The position numbers and the translations under genes are program-made. Shown here piece by piece: positions 63,001 to 64,000 of a stretch of 64,000 nucleotides of DNA. The DNA is from Diplosphaera chodatii (Eukaryota; Chlorophyta; Trebouxiophyceae; Prasiolales; Stichococcaceae), in assembly GCA_032358165.1 (NCBI GenBank), contig JAALGY010000037.1, positions 707,001-771,000 of the forward strand, in the 5' to 3' direction. The notes beneath the pieces were generated by a model, which was given only the letters and a program-made list of their open reading frames with translations, did not search any database and was not told the DNA's origin. Position 1 is the first letter of the stretch. Each line of letters starts with the position of its first letter.

Positions 63001-64000
63001 TCGCAGCAATATCTGTGCACGGCACCGGCACTGCTCTCGGTGTGCCTTCTGATGCTGTATACCTTGTCCAGAGCAGTGCAGCACATCGCCTGCTGAAGCC
63101 ATTTACTGCTGTCTACCCACGTGTTAACAGCATCAGGAGGCGACGTACCCGATCTGCTGAAAGCACATGAATGGTGCTGCCACGACTGCACGATGCCAAA
63201 CCCCACCTCTGCAAGCTGTCGCATCCAAACGTTGGGGGCGGAGTGCATCCGCTGCACCTCATTCATCACAGGGGACCCCATCGAGGTGGGTGCGCTGGCC
63301 GGGGCGCTGGCTGTCAGCGCGGCAGGCGGCGGGCGGCGAGCGCCGCCGGCGCTGCTGTCCAGCAAGGCGTGCTGCGGCCACACCGAGGGCACCGCCGGCC
63401 TGGCAGGTGGGGCACATCGCCATGCGCTTGCTGTTTTGGACTGGCCGCCCTCGACATCAGACCTGGCCCCAAGCGTTTGATACACCTCCTGACCTTGTAT
63501 TCCATATTTGTGGTTGCTGCTGTGCATAGACCATACATGTAGCACCGAGGCTGTGTCAGGAGTCGTGAACCTTCCGAGTGCCTGCAGGCCTGCTGCTGGC
63601 TGCCGGCGCACTGATGGCAGCGGCGGCGCCGCCCATCATGCACCTGCGGACGCCCAATGCACACGTCGGCGCCGCGCTGGACGACTGGCGGCGGGCGGGC
63701 GGCGCCGCTGCAGCGCTGCCAAGGCAGTGCCAGCCTGGTGCCGGCGGACTCTCGGGCCAGCTGGCGGGGACCTCGTCCTTCGGCATGAGCGGCGTCAATG
63801 CGCACGTGCTGCTCGGCACACCGGAGGCCATCCGCAACCAGGTGATAACCCTGTAGCAGTGCGACAACACAGTGCTGGATGTTGCAGGGGGCAAACGAAC
63901 TTCACGCCATCAGTTGTTGGGGCGGGTTATCGGAAGCTCTTCCTGTGTGCTGCGCAGGTTGACAAGCCAGACCTTTTCTTGAGGAGCCGGCACTATGTCG
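1..64000 (+). CDS. Giant AT-less modular type I polyketide synthase, partial at both ends
   Basis: One multi-exon gene encodes at least eight consecutive PKS modules. Eight KS domains each have the Cys motif (TACSS), HGTGT and a K-x3-GH motif. Around them are seven DH regions, one ER, seven KR and twelve ACP domains, all on the plus strand and in collinear order. The module joins M2/M3, M3/M4, M4/M5 and M6/M7 each lie inside one open exon, and M1/M2, M5/M6 and M7/M8 are bridged by phase-compatible introns, so the product is a single polypeptide. No AT, methyltransferase or thioesterase is seen. Algal multimodular PKSs with trans-acting AT are a known family, and Chlamydomonas PKS1 is a named member. 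Orthology to PKS1 is not shown here. The enzyme should assemble a long, partly reduced polyketide by successive condensations. Neither the start, the terminus nor the promoter is in the window. An annotation pipeline may split this locus into several models. Confidence 0.93.
63..3160 (+). CDS. PKS module 1: ketosynthase (KS) domain, N-terminus cut by window start
   Basis: Condensing domain of the first module in the window. Exons run about 63-184, 595-762, 1169-1258, 1458-1615, 1765-2026, 2275-2528, 2757-2904 and 3051 onward. They carry in order the [11 protein letters not shown] entry motif, [31 protein letters not shown], the Cys motif [67 protein letters not shown] split over its length, [12 protein letters not shown] and [13 protein letters not shown]. 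The Cys-His-His triad is complete. The residue normally Asp just before TACSSS is His here, unlike the other seven KSs. By its signatures ([30 protein letters not shown]) it belongs with the KSs of M4, M5, M7 and M8. The first KS exon or exons lie upstream of base 1. Confidence 0.93.
185..594 (+). other. Intron in M1 KS (about 410 bp), nothing else seen
   Basis: Donor AG|GTGTGA follows the exon ending in DAFDADAF. The acceptor TTGCAG|G resumes with [12 protein letters not shown], completing an Arg codon across the junction. Both strands contain only short unrelated ORFs. Confidence 0.8.
763..1168 (+). other. Intron in M1 KS (about 406 bp), nothing else seen
   Basis: Donor ACAG|GTGTGT and acceptor GCGCAG|GG join YIQYMTG to [14 protein letters not shown] in frame, where a KS is expected to continue. 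No other recognisable feature is present. Confidence 0.8.
3160..4788 (+). CDS. PKS module 1: dehydratase (DH) domain plus start of the KR structural subdomain
   Basis: The end of exon 3051-3289 ([10 protein letters not shown]...SYLWHHQ) and the long exon 3502-4788 form a double hot-dog DH. Across the junction the first catalytic motif reads [19 protein letters not shown]. The His-to-Pro spacing is canonical, but Lys replaces the Gly of HxxxGxxxxP and His replaces the usual Asp before the catalytic His. The second catalytic motif [10 protein letters not shown] (near 3947) is intact. LYEIQW near 4321 starts the structural half of the KR, which continues to a [15 protein letters not shown] segment before the ER. 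The domain should dehydrate the beta-hydroxyl; the following ER implies that it works. The exon is unusually long and free of introns. Confidence 0.85.
4981..7258 (+). CDS. PKS module 1: enoylreductase (ER) domain, the only one in the window
   Basis: NADPH-dependent enoylreductase of the medium-chain dehydrogenase type, reducing the alkene made by the M1 DH. Exons lie at about 4981-5166, 5292-5412, 5559-5758, 6094-6283, 6449-6636 and 7073-7258. Seen in order: [59 protein letters not shown], the nucleotide loop [28 protein letters not shown] and the C-terminal [11 protein letters not shown]. The Tyr of GMYPG, which sets alpha-carbon configuration in known ERs, is present but matters only if the extender is branched. 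It sits between the KR structural and catalytic halves, the normal place for an ER. Confidence 0.92.
5759..6093 (+). other. Intron in M1 ER (about 335 bp), nothing else seen
   Basis: Donor GAAG|GTGATC and acceptor TTGCAG|GTG split the ER between TLCGTK and [11 protein letters not shown]. No repeat or second coding signal was noticed. Confidence 0.8.
6637..7072 (+). other. Intron in M1 ER (about 436 bp), nothing else seen
   Basis: Donor CCAG|GTGCAG and acceptor ATACAG|GTC join DFLPGQ to [11 protein letters not shown] short antisense ORF in it has no recognisable domain. Confidence 0.8.
7420..9300 (+). CDS. PKS module 1: ketoreductase (KR) domain and post-KR linker
   Basis: Reduces the beta-keto group to a hydroxyl with NADPH. 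Exons lie at about 7420-7531, 7879-8091, 8363-8478, 8591-8698, 8855-9027 and 9177 onward. The Rossmann loop [10 protein letters not shown] and the NADPH-phosphate Arg in LLSRTGR are present. The active-site Ser ([10 protein letters not shown]) and Tyr/Asn ([10 protein letters not shown]) are intact. The segment [10 protein letters not shown] has the L-x-D element of B-type KRs, and there is no Trp eight residues before the Tyr, so a B-type (D) alcohol is predicted. [15 protein letters not shown] follows, then the post-KR motif ADWDIIL...FFREF that recurs in M3, M4, M6 and M7. Confidence 0.9.
7532..7878 (+). other. Intron in M1 KR (about 347 bp), nothing else seen
   Basis: Donor GCAAG|GTTGCA and acceptor ATCGCAG|GTGG separate the Rossmann loop exon from the GIVADALSG exon. 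No other feature was recognised. Confidence 0.7.
9301..9742 (+). CDS. PKS module 1: first acyl carrier protein (ACP) domain
   Basis: Carrier domain holding the growing chain on a phosphopantetheine arm. Exon 9177-9446 ends in [12 protein letters not shown], whose Ser is the attachment site. Exon 9635-9742 resumes with [16 protein letters not shown] and [17 protein letters not shown]. The intron splits the Gly codon right after the Ser motif (phase 1), a position shared by most ACPs of this gene. Confidence 0.92.
9873..10024 (+). CDS. PKS module 1: linker exon between the two ACPs
   Basis: Low-complexity, Gln/Arg/Ala/Pro-rich exon ([19 protein letters not shown] then [12 protein letters not shown] and a Pro/Ala run) joining ACP1 to ACP2 of module 1. 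The frame stays open to ADEQQ, where an apparent GC donor follows. It is probably a flexible tether. Confidence 0.75.
10025..10148 (+). other. Probable GC-AG intron between ACP1 and ACP2 of module 1
   Basis: The exon ends GAGCAGCAG and the intron opens with GCAAGC, a good match to the minor GC donor class. The acceptor is CTGTAG. Both sides are phase 0 (DEQQ|SVLPEVR). No GT donor lies between the open linker and the next in-frame stop, so a GT-AG alternative is not available nearby. Confidence 0.65.
10149..10749 (+). CDS. PKS module 1: second (tandem) ACP domain
   Basis: Exon 10149-10245 reads [18 protein letters not shown] then [13 protein letters not shown] with the attachment Ser. Exon 10562-10749 continues [36 protein letters not shown] and a Ser-rich linker to ASSLT, followed by a GTGTGT donor in phase 0 that matches the phase of the M2 KS exon. 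It is nearly the same as ACP1 ([11 protein letters not shown] in both), suggesting local duplication. The intron between (10246-10561, about 316 bp) shows nothing else. Confidence 0.9.
10905..14130 (+). CDS. PKS module 2: ketosynthase domain
   Basis: Condenses the next unit onto the chain from M1. Exons lie at about 10905-11131, 11334-11524, 11842-12051, 12293-12444, 12579-12674, 12776-12856, 13328-13495, 13677-13794 and 14036 onward. Motifs: [118 protein letters not shown] and [15 protein letters not shown]. All three catalytic residues are present. The signatures GYVRAE, EVGAA, SGHAEA and FAFQGTNAH put it in the second KS subtype, with M3 and M6, though its VGIGTVDYM segment differs from their VGIQQMEY. 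Confidence 0.92.
11525..11841 (+). other. Intron in M2 KS (about 317 bp), nothing else seen
   Basis: Donor TCAG|GTGCGA and acceptor ATGTAG|GC join SLYTASG to [15 protein letters not shown]. No other feature was recognised. Confidence 0.75.
12857..13327 (+). other. Intron in M2 KS (about 471 bp), nothing else seen
   Basis: Donor TGCAG|GTGAGT and acceptor CCTGCAG|GG join [10 protein letters not shown] to [17 protein letters not shown]. Both strands are free of recognisable domains. Confidence 0.8.
14131..15500 (+). CDS. PKS module 2: degenerate dehydratase (DH*) region
   Basis: The KS-DH linker [16 protein letters not shown] is followed by exons near 14326-14358, 14405-14700, 14883-15165 and 15302-15480. 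They encode [15 protein letters not shown] and an Ala-rich stretch ending with [11 protein letters not shown], which fits the M5 DH* order but not a working DH. The PGAAMFE element reads PRSSMLA, and I find no HPxxxD in any frame. The best reading at 14883 aligns by eye with M5 ([20 protein letters not shown]). Whether the short FFDHAE reading at 14332 is used depends on an uncertain splice frame. Probably a structural remnant, so module 2 keeps its hydroxyl. Exon edges here are the least certain in the window. Confidence 0.6.
15757..17170 (+). CDS. PKS module 2: KR structural subdomain with His-rich tail
   Basis: Exons near 15757-16068, 16370-16735 and 16992-17160 encode the non-catalytic half of the KR. 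Seen: [37 protein letters not shown], and [19 protein letters not shown], which matches the R-x-L-x-x-E-x(n)-DL element of this subdomain in bacterial KRs. M5 has the same elements ([35 protein letters not shown]). The first exon also contains a 7-residue tandem repeat and a run rich in His, Asp and Tyr just before its donor. The introns between are about 300 and 255 bp with no other features. Confidence 0.75.
15876..15917 (+). repeat. 21-bp coding tandem duplication, two copies
   Basis: GACGCTGAAGACGTCGG recurs with a 21-bp period, giving the residues [14 protein letters not shown] in the M2 KR structural region. It looks like a small in-frame duplication. Confidence 0.8.
17475..18850 (+). 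CDS. PKS module 2: A-type ketoreductase catalytic domain
   Basis: Exons lie at about 17475-17863, 18121-18315 and 18646 onward. The Rossmann loop is [15 protein letters not shown], the cofactor Arg is in [10 protein letters not shown], and the active-site Ser and Tyr are in [21 protein letters not shown]. The Trp lies eight residues before the Tyr and the L-x-D element is absent (HAAGALGYD). These are the hallmarks of A-type KRs, so an L-configured hydroxyl is predicted. The C-terminal NFGPF replaces the WGAW of the other KRs. A signature [11 protein letters not shown] follows near 18798; only M5 shares it. The introns at 17864-18120 and 18316-18645 hold nothing else. Confidence 0.85.
18851..19460 (+). 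CDS. PKS module 2: single ACP domain with divergent Ser motif
   Basis: Exon 18646-19106 runs [20 protein letters not shown] then [21 protein letters not shown]. The attachment Ser sits in GAFDSLS instead of the usual GLDSLG, with no intron after it. Exon 19351-19779 resumes [20 protein letters not shown] and goes straight on into the M3 KS, proving the M2-M3 fusion. The M5 ACP has the same [13 protein letters not shown]. Confidence 0.9.
19041..19093 (+). repeat. 53-bp segment identical to M5 ACP (copy 1)
   Basis: From GGCCGCTTTGCG to GAGCTGTCCAA this stretch is base-for-base the same as 44947-44999, including third codon positions. Flanking codons differ. It encodes the region around the ACP attachment Ser. 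Confidence 0.9.
19461..22300 (+). CDS. PKS module 3: ketosynthase domain
   Basis: Exons lie at about 19351-19779, 20010-20220, 20488-20633, 21056-21307, 21406-21490, 21603-21730, 21962-22159 and 22263 onward. Motifs: [146 protein letters not shown] and SSFAFQ/GTNAHA. The triad is intact. It is the second KS subtype and closest to the M6 KS (both [22 protein letters not shown]). Both follow hydroxyl-making modules. The intron at 20634-21055 (422 bp) contains nothing else recognisable. Confidence 0.93.
20634..21055 (+). other. Intron in M3 KS (about 422 bp), nothing else seen
   Basis: Donor CGCAG|GTATAA and acceptor CCCGCAG|GTGG join AERTTAATQ to [16 protein letters not shown]. No other signal was found. 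Confidence 0.8.
22301..23800 (+). CDS. PKS module 3: dehydratase domain
   Basis: After the linker [20 protein letters not shown] the DH spans exons about 22263-22490, 22602-22685, 22933-23094 and 23356-23792. The first catalytic motif joins as [19 protein letters not shown], a perfect HxxxGxxxxP. The second is [25 protein letters not shown] closes the domain. Both catalytic residues are present, so an alkene is expected if the KR supplies the hydroxyl. Only about 30 residues separate GTNAH of the KS from RFW of the linker, leaving no space for an AT. Confidence 0.9.
24022..26700 (+). CDS. PKS module 3: ketoreductase domain, cofactor Arg apparently missing
   Basis: Exons lie near 24022-24157, 24248-24450, 24553-24747, 24900-25048, 25642-25816, 25959-26189, 26308-26395 and 26543 onward. 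[11 protein letters not shown] opens the structural half. The Rossmann loop [12 protein letters not shown] is intact. The Ser and Tyr are in [22 protein letters not shown], and VLEDG supplies the L-x-D element of B-type KRs. The strand after the loop reads [10 protein letters not shown] where other modules have [10 protein letters not shown] or similar, so the Arg that binds the NADPH phosphate is lost. [14 protein letters not shown] and SPFDWPKLM...FPLFSEH complete the KR and post-KR linker. Activity is uncertain. Confidence 0.8.
25049..25641 (+). other. Intron in M3 KR (about 593 bp), nothing else seen
   Basis: Donor CAGCAG|GTGACA and acceptor GCTGCAG|GG join LFGLWAVQQ to [10 protein letters not shown]. 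This is among the longest introns in the window. I saw no coding signal on either strand. Confidence 0.75.
26701..27248 (+). CDS. PKS module 3: first of three tandem ACPs
   Basis: After a Pro/Ala/Gln/Arg-rich linker ([18 protein letters not shown]), [18 protein letters not shown] leads to [12 protein letters not shown] ending at about 26948. The second exon, about 27141-27248, is [16 protein letters not shown] with [17 protein letters not shown]. The attachment Ser is present. Confidence 0.9.
27390..28027 (+). CDS. PKS module 3: second tandem ACP
   Basis: An Ala/Arg/Pro-rich linker ([18 protein letters not shown]) leads to [16 protein letters not shown] and [11 protein letters not shown] ending near 27616. 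The next exon, about 27885-28027, reads [36 protein letters not shown] and SSEHIFEQ before a GTGAAG donor. Confidence 0.9.
28258..28780 (+). CDS. PKS module 3: third tandem ACP
   Basis: Exon 28258-28392 encodes [20 protein letters not shown] and [12 protein letters not shown]. Exon 28641-28947 continues [19 protein letters not shown] and [17 protein letters not shown]. That exon then runs on, without a break, into the M4 KS start ([13 protein letters not shown]), so M3 and M4 are one polypeptide. Confidence 0.92.
28800..31810 (+). CDS. PKS module 4: ketosynthase domain
   Basis: Exons lie near 28641-28947, 29149-29275, 29467-29611, 29766-29877, 29996-30086, 30219-30341, 30462-30683, 30917-31077, 31353-31490 and 31660-31809. 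Motifs: [149 protein letters not shown] and [13 protein letters not shown]. The triad is complete. First KS subtype, like M1, M5, M7 and M8. The usual GVNAH at the end reads GTNAY, a substitution outside the triad. Confidence 0.92.
29414..29447 (+). repeat. 17-bp direct tandem repeat in an M4 KS intron
   Basis: Two exact adjacent copies of TGACCACGCACCCAGGG, about 20 bases upstream of the exon encoding [12 protein letters not shown]. It may reflect a recent slippage duplication near the acceptor. Confidence 0.9.
32063..33600 (+). CDS. PKS module 4: dehydratase domain
   Basis: Exon 32063-32160 is the linker [12 protein letters not shown]. Exon 32465-32930 carries the first catalytic motif [20 protein letters not shown], a canonical HxxxGxxxxP. 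The second motif [18 protein letters not shown] is in an exon at about 33088-33185, followed by 33300-33411 ([20 protein letters not shown]) and 33502-33590 ([16 protein letters not shown]). Both catalytic residues are intact. The N-terminal half is more diverged from M3, M6 and M7 than those are from each other. Confidence 0.85.
33738..36240 (+). CDS. PKS module 4: B-type ketoreductase domain
   Basis: Exons lie near 33738-33909, 34134-34280, 34403-34470, 34580-35116, 35307-35480, 35738-35900 and 36043-36230. [11 protein letters not shown] opens the structural half. The catalytic half has [18 protein letters not shown], the cofactor Arg in [26 protein letters not shown] with the L-x-D element, and Ser/Tyr in [19 protein letters not shown] with [21 protein letters not shown] and the post-KR motif NPFDWGVLL...MAEFIGAE follow. 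All features of an active B-type KR are present. The intron from 35481 to about 35737 shows nothing else. Confidence 0.9.
36309..36701 (+). CDS. PKS module 4: first tandem ACP
   Basis: Exon 36309-36425 reads [19 protein letters not shown] and [12 protein letters not shown]. Exon 36543-36701 continues [35 protein letters not shown] and an acidic tail EQDDDDEQQ. The frame would hit a TGA two codons later unless a GC donor at 36702 is used. Confidence 0.88.
36702..36816 (+). other. Probable GC-AG intron between the M4 ACPs
   Basis: The exon ends CAGCAG, the intron opens GCAGGC, and the acceptor is CTCTGCAG. Phase 0 on both sides ([11 protein letters not shown]). No GT lies between the ACP fold and the in-frame TGA at about 36708. 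The GC-AG intron between the M1 ACPs has the same phase and place. Confidence 0.65.
36817..37200 (+). CDS. PKS module 4: second tandem ACP
   Basis: Exon 36817-36949 encodes [20 protein letters not shown] and [11 protein letters not shown]. Exon 37066-37375 continues [19 protein letters not shown] and [17 protein letters not shown]. It then runs directly into the M5 KS start ([15 protein letters not shown]), so the M4-M5 fusion lies within one exon. Confidence 0.92.
37220..40760 (+). CDS. PKS module 5: ketosynthase domain
   Basis: Exons lie near 37066-37375, 37566-37740, 38138-38282, 38494-38571, 38852-39003, 39187-39404, 39540-39795 and 40493-40760. Motifs: [149 protein letters not shown] and [14 protein letters not shown]. 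The triad is complete and it is the first KS subtype. The segment before the Cys is atypical (GHALGMD where others have GPxVSTD or GPAVSID). The Gly-rich [18 protein letters not shown] between HGTGT and KACYGH is a low-complexity insert. Confidence 0.9.
37741..38137 (+). other. Intron in M5 KS (about 397 bp), nothing else seen
   Basis: Donor CCCCAG|GTGCTT and acceptor CGTGCAG|CTG restore the [12 protein letters not shown] reading. No other feature was recognised. Confidence 0.75.
39796..40492 (+). other. Longest intron in the window (about 700 bp), in M5 KS
   Basis: Between GLLLALQ (donor CTGCAG|GTGAGC) and [17 protein letters not shown] there are about 700 bases without any KS sequence. Only short unrelated ORFs appear on either strand, and I recognised no repeat, RNA or element. 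Confidence 0.75.
40865..42153 (+). CDS. PKS module 5: degenerate dehydratase (DH*) region
   Basis: Exons 40869-41100 and about 41190-42153. The linker [17 protein letters not shown] is followed by [20 protein letters not shown] where M6 has [20 protein letters not shown]. The catalytic His is Ala, the Asp before it Ala, and the motif Gly is Ser. The place of HPAVLDA reads roughly SSQDAAFAV, with no Asp at the right spacing. [11 protein letters not shown] marks the passage to the KR structural half. Both catalytic residues are missing, so the module should leave its hydroxyl in place. The M2 DH* is degenerate in the same places. Confidence 0.82.
42154..42508 (+). other. Intron (or introns) between M5 DH* and KR, about 355 bp
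   Basis: Donor TCAG|GTAACA follows the DH* exon. The next clear coding starts near 42509 ([15 protein letters not shown]). Nothing else was recognised in between. Confidence 0.6.
42509..44480 (+). CDS. PKS module 5: A-type ketoreductase domain
   Basis: Exons lie near 42509-42689, 42790-43053, 43331-43588, 43746-44055 and 44311 onward. The structural half has [18 protein letters not shown] and [19 protein letters not shown]. The Rossmann loop is split as [17 protein letters not shown], and the cofactor Arg is in [10 protein letters not shown]. The active site is [21 protein letters not shown], with the diagnostic Trp eight residues before the Tyr, and there is no L-x-D (HAAGITGFD). An A-type (L) hydroxyl is predicted. 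QFGPF and the downstream [11 protein letters not shown] match M2 only. The intron at 43054-43330 (about 277 bp) holds nothing else. Confidence 0.87.
44481..45350 (+). CDS. PKS module 5: single ACP with divergent Ser motif
   Basis: [18 protein letters not shown] in exon 44311-44677 leads, after an intron, to exon 44936-45064 with [20 protein letters not shown] and [12 protein letters not shown]. Exon 45275-45409 gives [17 protein letters not shown] and the linker to M6. The attachment Ser is in GAFDSLS. The order, motif and linker (HLHTLLAP versus HLHSLLAP) match M2. Confidence 0.9.
44947..44999 (+). repeat. 53-bp segment identical to M2 ACP (copy 2)
   Basis: Exact match to 19041-19093 over 53 bases, spanning the codons for [17 protein letters not shown]. 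The bases on either side differ between the two copies. Confidence 0.9.
45380..48480 (+). CDS. PKS module 6: ketosynthase domain
   Basis: Exons lie near 45518-45652, 45791-45901, 46233-46446, 46714-47108, 47236-47320, 47656-47784, 47938-48030, 48178-48288 and 48407 onward. Motifs: [160 protein letters not shown] and GTNAHVI. The triad is intact. It is the sister of the M3 KS by eye, and both follow an A-type-KR, DH* module. Confidence 0.93.
46464..46503 (+). repeat. TGCATC hexanucleotide microsatellite, six full copies
   Basis: TGCATC repeats six times plus a partial copy, starting about 18 bases into the intron after [11 protein letters not shown] of the M6 KS. It lies in the intron and is a likely polymorphic marker. 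Confidence 0.95.
47321..47655 (+). other. Intron in M6 KS (about 335 bp), nothing else seen
   Basis: It splits MHGTGTPLG from [10 protein letters not shown], the same place as the shorter M3 intron (21491-21602). This supports common descent of the two KSs. No other feature was found. Confidence 0.8.
48481..49960 (+). CDS. PKS module 6: dehydratase domain
   Basis: The linker [18 protein letters not shown] and LAYLWDHQ end exon 48407-48616. Exon 49000-49458 resumes [15 protein letters not shown], giving a canonical HxxxGxxxxP, and ends in [12 protein letters not shown], the second catalytic motif. Exons 49563-49653 and 49762 onward finish the fold ([14 protein letters not shown]). Both catalytic residues are present and an alkene is predicted. 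Like M3 it shares [10 protein letters not shown] near the middle ([10 protein letters not shown] in M3). Confidence 0.9.
49961..51730 (+). CDS. PKS module 6: B-type ketoreductase domain
   Basis: Most of the structural half and the Rossmann loop lie in one long exon, 49762-50700: [46 protein letters not shown] and the cofactor Arg in [13 protein letters not shown]. Exons 50836-50970 and 51223 onward add [14 protein letters not shown], the active site [33 protein letters not shown] and the post-[11 protein letters not shown]...IFADLRPA. The KR looks fully functional. Intron density is clearly lower than in the other modules. Confidence 0.9.
51731..52060 (+). CDS. PKS module 6: first tandem ACP (no intron in Ser motif)
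   Basis: Within exon 51223-52515: [59 protein letters not shown]. The residue after the Ser-Leu is Ser where intron-split ACPs have Gly. The attachment Ser is intact. Confidence 0.93.
52061..52500 (+). CDS. PKS module 6: second tandem ACP and linker into M7
   Basis: In the same exon: [60 protein letters not shown], then a linker and [15 protein letters not shown], the start of the M7 KS. The two M6 ACPs share [17 protein letters not shown], pointing to a recent tandem duplication after intron loss. Module 6 and 7 fusion is certain. Confidence 0.93.
52440..55200 (+). CDS. PKS module 7: ketosynthase domain
   Basis: Exons lie near 51223-52515, 52631-52745, 52847-53218, 53313-53380, 53509-53643, 54046-54224, 54374-54595, 54759-54853 and 54979-55191. 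Motifs: [163 protein letters not shown] and [14 protein letters not shown]. The triad is intact. First KS subtype, similar to M4 and M8. [11 protein letters not shown] is a Gln-rich insert like the one in M5. Confidence 0.93.
53644..54045 (+). other. Intron in M7 KS (about 402 bp), nothing else seen
   Basis: It splits GRCRTFDA from GDGYGRGEG, as in M4 at 30342-30461, whereas M1 and M8 have no intron there. No other feature was recognised. Confidence 0.75.
55366..56780 (+). CDS. PKS module 7: dehydratase domain
   Basis: Exon 55366-55514 has the linker [16 protein letters not shown] and CLLDHK. Exon 55763-56212 resumes [15 protein letters not shown], a canonical HxxxGxxxxP. Exon 56514 onward begins [16 protein letters not shown], the second catalytic motif with its Asp, and ends the fold with [16 protein letters not shown]. 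Both catalytic residues are present and an alkene is predicted. Confidence 0.88.
56213..56513 (+). other. Intron in M7 DH (about 301 bp) with a 20-bp tandem repeat
   Basis: Donor GCGG|GTGAGC and acceptor ATGCAG|GTATC. Apart from the repeat at 56378-56417 nothing was recognised. Confidence 0.7.
56378..56417 (+). repeat. 20-bp direct tandem repeat, two copies
   Basis: CCATGACATGTGCACACCT repeats with a period of 20 bases, the copies differing only in the last base. It lies within an intron. Confidence 0.9.
56860..59500 (+). CDS. PKS module 7: B-type ketoreductase domain
   Basis: Exons lie near 56514-57316, 57597-57824, 57962-58098, 58238-58639, 59075-59178, 59281-59367 and about 59498 onward. 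[10 protein letters not shown] opens the structural half. The loop joins as [17 protein letters not shown], and the Arg is in [25 protein letters not shown] gives the L-x-D element. The active site is [21 protein letters not shown], followed by [12 protein letters not shown] and the post-[12 protein letters not shown]...MFQEFVQP. Complete and predicted B-type. Confidence 0.88.
58640..59074 (+). other. Intron in M7 KR (about 435 bp), nothing else seen
   Basis: Donor GAGAAG|GTCCGT and acceptor CTGTAG|GGC join GMAAVEK to [14 protein letters not shown] in frame. No other feature was recognised. Confidence 0.75.
59501..60420 (+). CDS. PKS module 7: single ACP domain
   Basis: Exon about 59498-59729 reads [20 protein letters not shown] and [12 protein letters not shown]. 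After a long intron (about 59730-60272), [19 protein letters not shown] and [17 protein letters not shown] complete the fold. Met replaces the Leu of GLDSLG. It is the only intron-split ACP in the window that stands alone in its module. Confidence 0.9.
59730..60272 (+). other. Intron in M7 ACP (about 543 bp), nothing else seen
   Basis: It occupies the conserved phase-1 position just after GMDSLG. Pyrimidine-rich runs precede the acceptor ATGCACAG. No coding or RNA signal was recognised. Confidence 0.8.
60421..63840 (+). CDS. PKS module 8: ketosynthase domain
   Basis: A linker exon from about 60439 ([18 protein letters not shown]) runs into [15 protein letters not shown], the KS start. Further exons lie near 60785-60871, 61267-61473, 61969-62104, 62225-62289, 62391-62485, 62590-62850, 62964-63041, 63271-63405 and 63588-63840. 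Motifs: [116 protein letters not shown] and [14 protein letters not shown]. The triad is intact. NQDGRSS of the other KSs reads NQGGRSG, and HGTGTPLG reads HGTGTALG. First KS subtype. Confidence 0.92.
61474..61968 (+). other. Intron in M8 KS (about 495 bp), nothing else seen
   Basis: Donor CGACAG|GTGATG and acceptor TCCGCAG|GCG join TSAQPTG to [10 protein letters not shown]. Both strands lack recognisable domains. Confidence 0.8.
63958..64000 (+). CDS. Start of the KS-DH linker exon of module 8, cut by window end
   Basis: After acceptor TGCGCAG the frame reads [14 protein letters not shown]. The SRHYV is the counterpart of ARHW, KRFW, ARFW and RRYW that begin the DH region in earlier modules. 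Module 8 therefore also lacks an AT directly after its KS and probably continues with a DH. Confidence 0.7.

Noticed and set aside
1..64000. Acyltransferase domains (GHSxG) in the modules
   Set aside because: No GHSxG or flanking AT motif was found in any frame between KS and DH, and the space there is only tens of residues.
1..64000. Bacterial or viral origin, an operon of separate PKS genes, CRISPR, tRNA or insertion sequences
   Set aside because: Dense, phase-consistent introns with GT/GC-AG borders in every module exclude a prokaryotic operon. No inverted-repeat ends, transposase, tRNA fold or regular repeat-spacer array was seen.

Overview
The window is the interior of one giant plus-strand gene for a modular type I polyketide synthase (PKS). 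The exons are GC-rich and intronless only over roughly 100 to 1,300 bases at a time. They are separated by more AT-balanced introns, mostly 100 to 450 bases, with GT donors (typically CAG|GTG) and a uniform (T/C)GCAG acceptor. A multimodular PKS split this densely by introns points to a eukaryote, most likely a green alga (core Chlorophyta, Trebouxiophyceae or Chlorophyceae). I cannot name the species. The gene runs off both ends: base 1 lies in an intron inside a ketosynthase (KS), and base 64000 lies just after the eighth KS. By eye the exons add up to something near 12,000 residues inside the window.

Layout in window numbering. M1: KS-DH-ER-KR-ACP-ACP (63-10749). M2: KS-DH*-KR(A-type)-ACP (10905-19450). 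M3: KS-DH-KR-ACP-ACP-ACP (19460-28780). M4: KS-DH-KR-ACP-ACP (28800-37200). M5: KS-DH*-KR(A-type)-ACP (37220-45350). M6: KS-DH-KR-ACP-ACP (45380-52350). M7: KS-DH-KR-ACP (52400-60412). M8: KS and the start of the next linker (60580-64000). Asterisks mark dehydratases that have lost both catalytic motifs. Most module joins lie inside a single exon, so the modules are covalently one chain. No acyltransferase (AT) is encoded: only about 30 to 60 residues separate the end of each KS from the start of the DH region. Extender units must therefore be loaded in trans by an enzyme encoded elsewhere.

How the parts work together. Each KS condenses a new unit onto the chain carried by the preceding ACP. 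KR, DH and ER then set the oxidation state of the beta carbon. Reading the catalytic motifs predicts: M1 fully reduced, M2 hydroxyl, M3 alkene, M4 alkene, M5 hydroxyl, M6 alkene, M7 alkene. M2-M3-M4 and M5-M6-M7 thus look like two copies of one three-module cassette (hydroxyl, ene, ene). KS subtype also follows the chemistry of the module before it, as in bacterial trans-AT PKSs.

The minus strand carries only shadow ORFs. I saw no tRNA, rRNA, CRISPR array, transposon or second gene. Stretches over 300 bases without coding are introns and are listed. Exon edges are hand-called from splice motifs and domain continuity and may be off by a few bases, more so in the degenerate DH regions.
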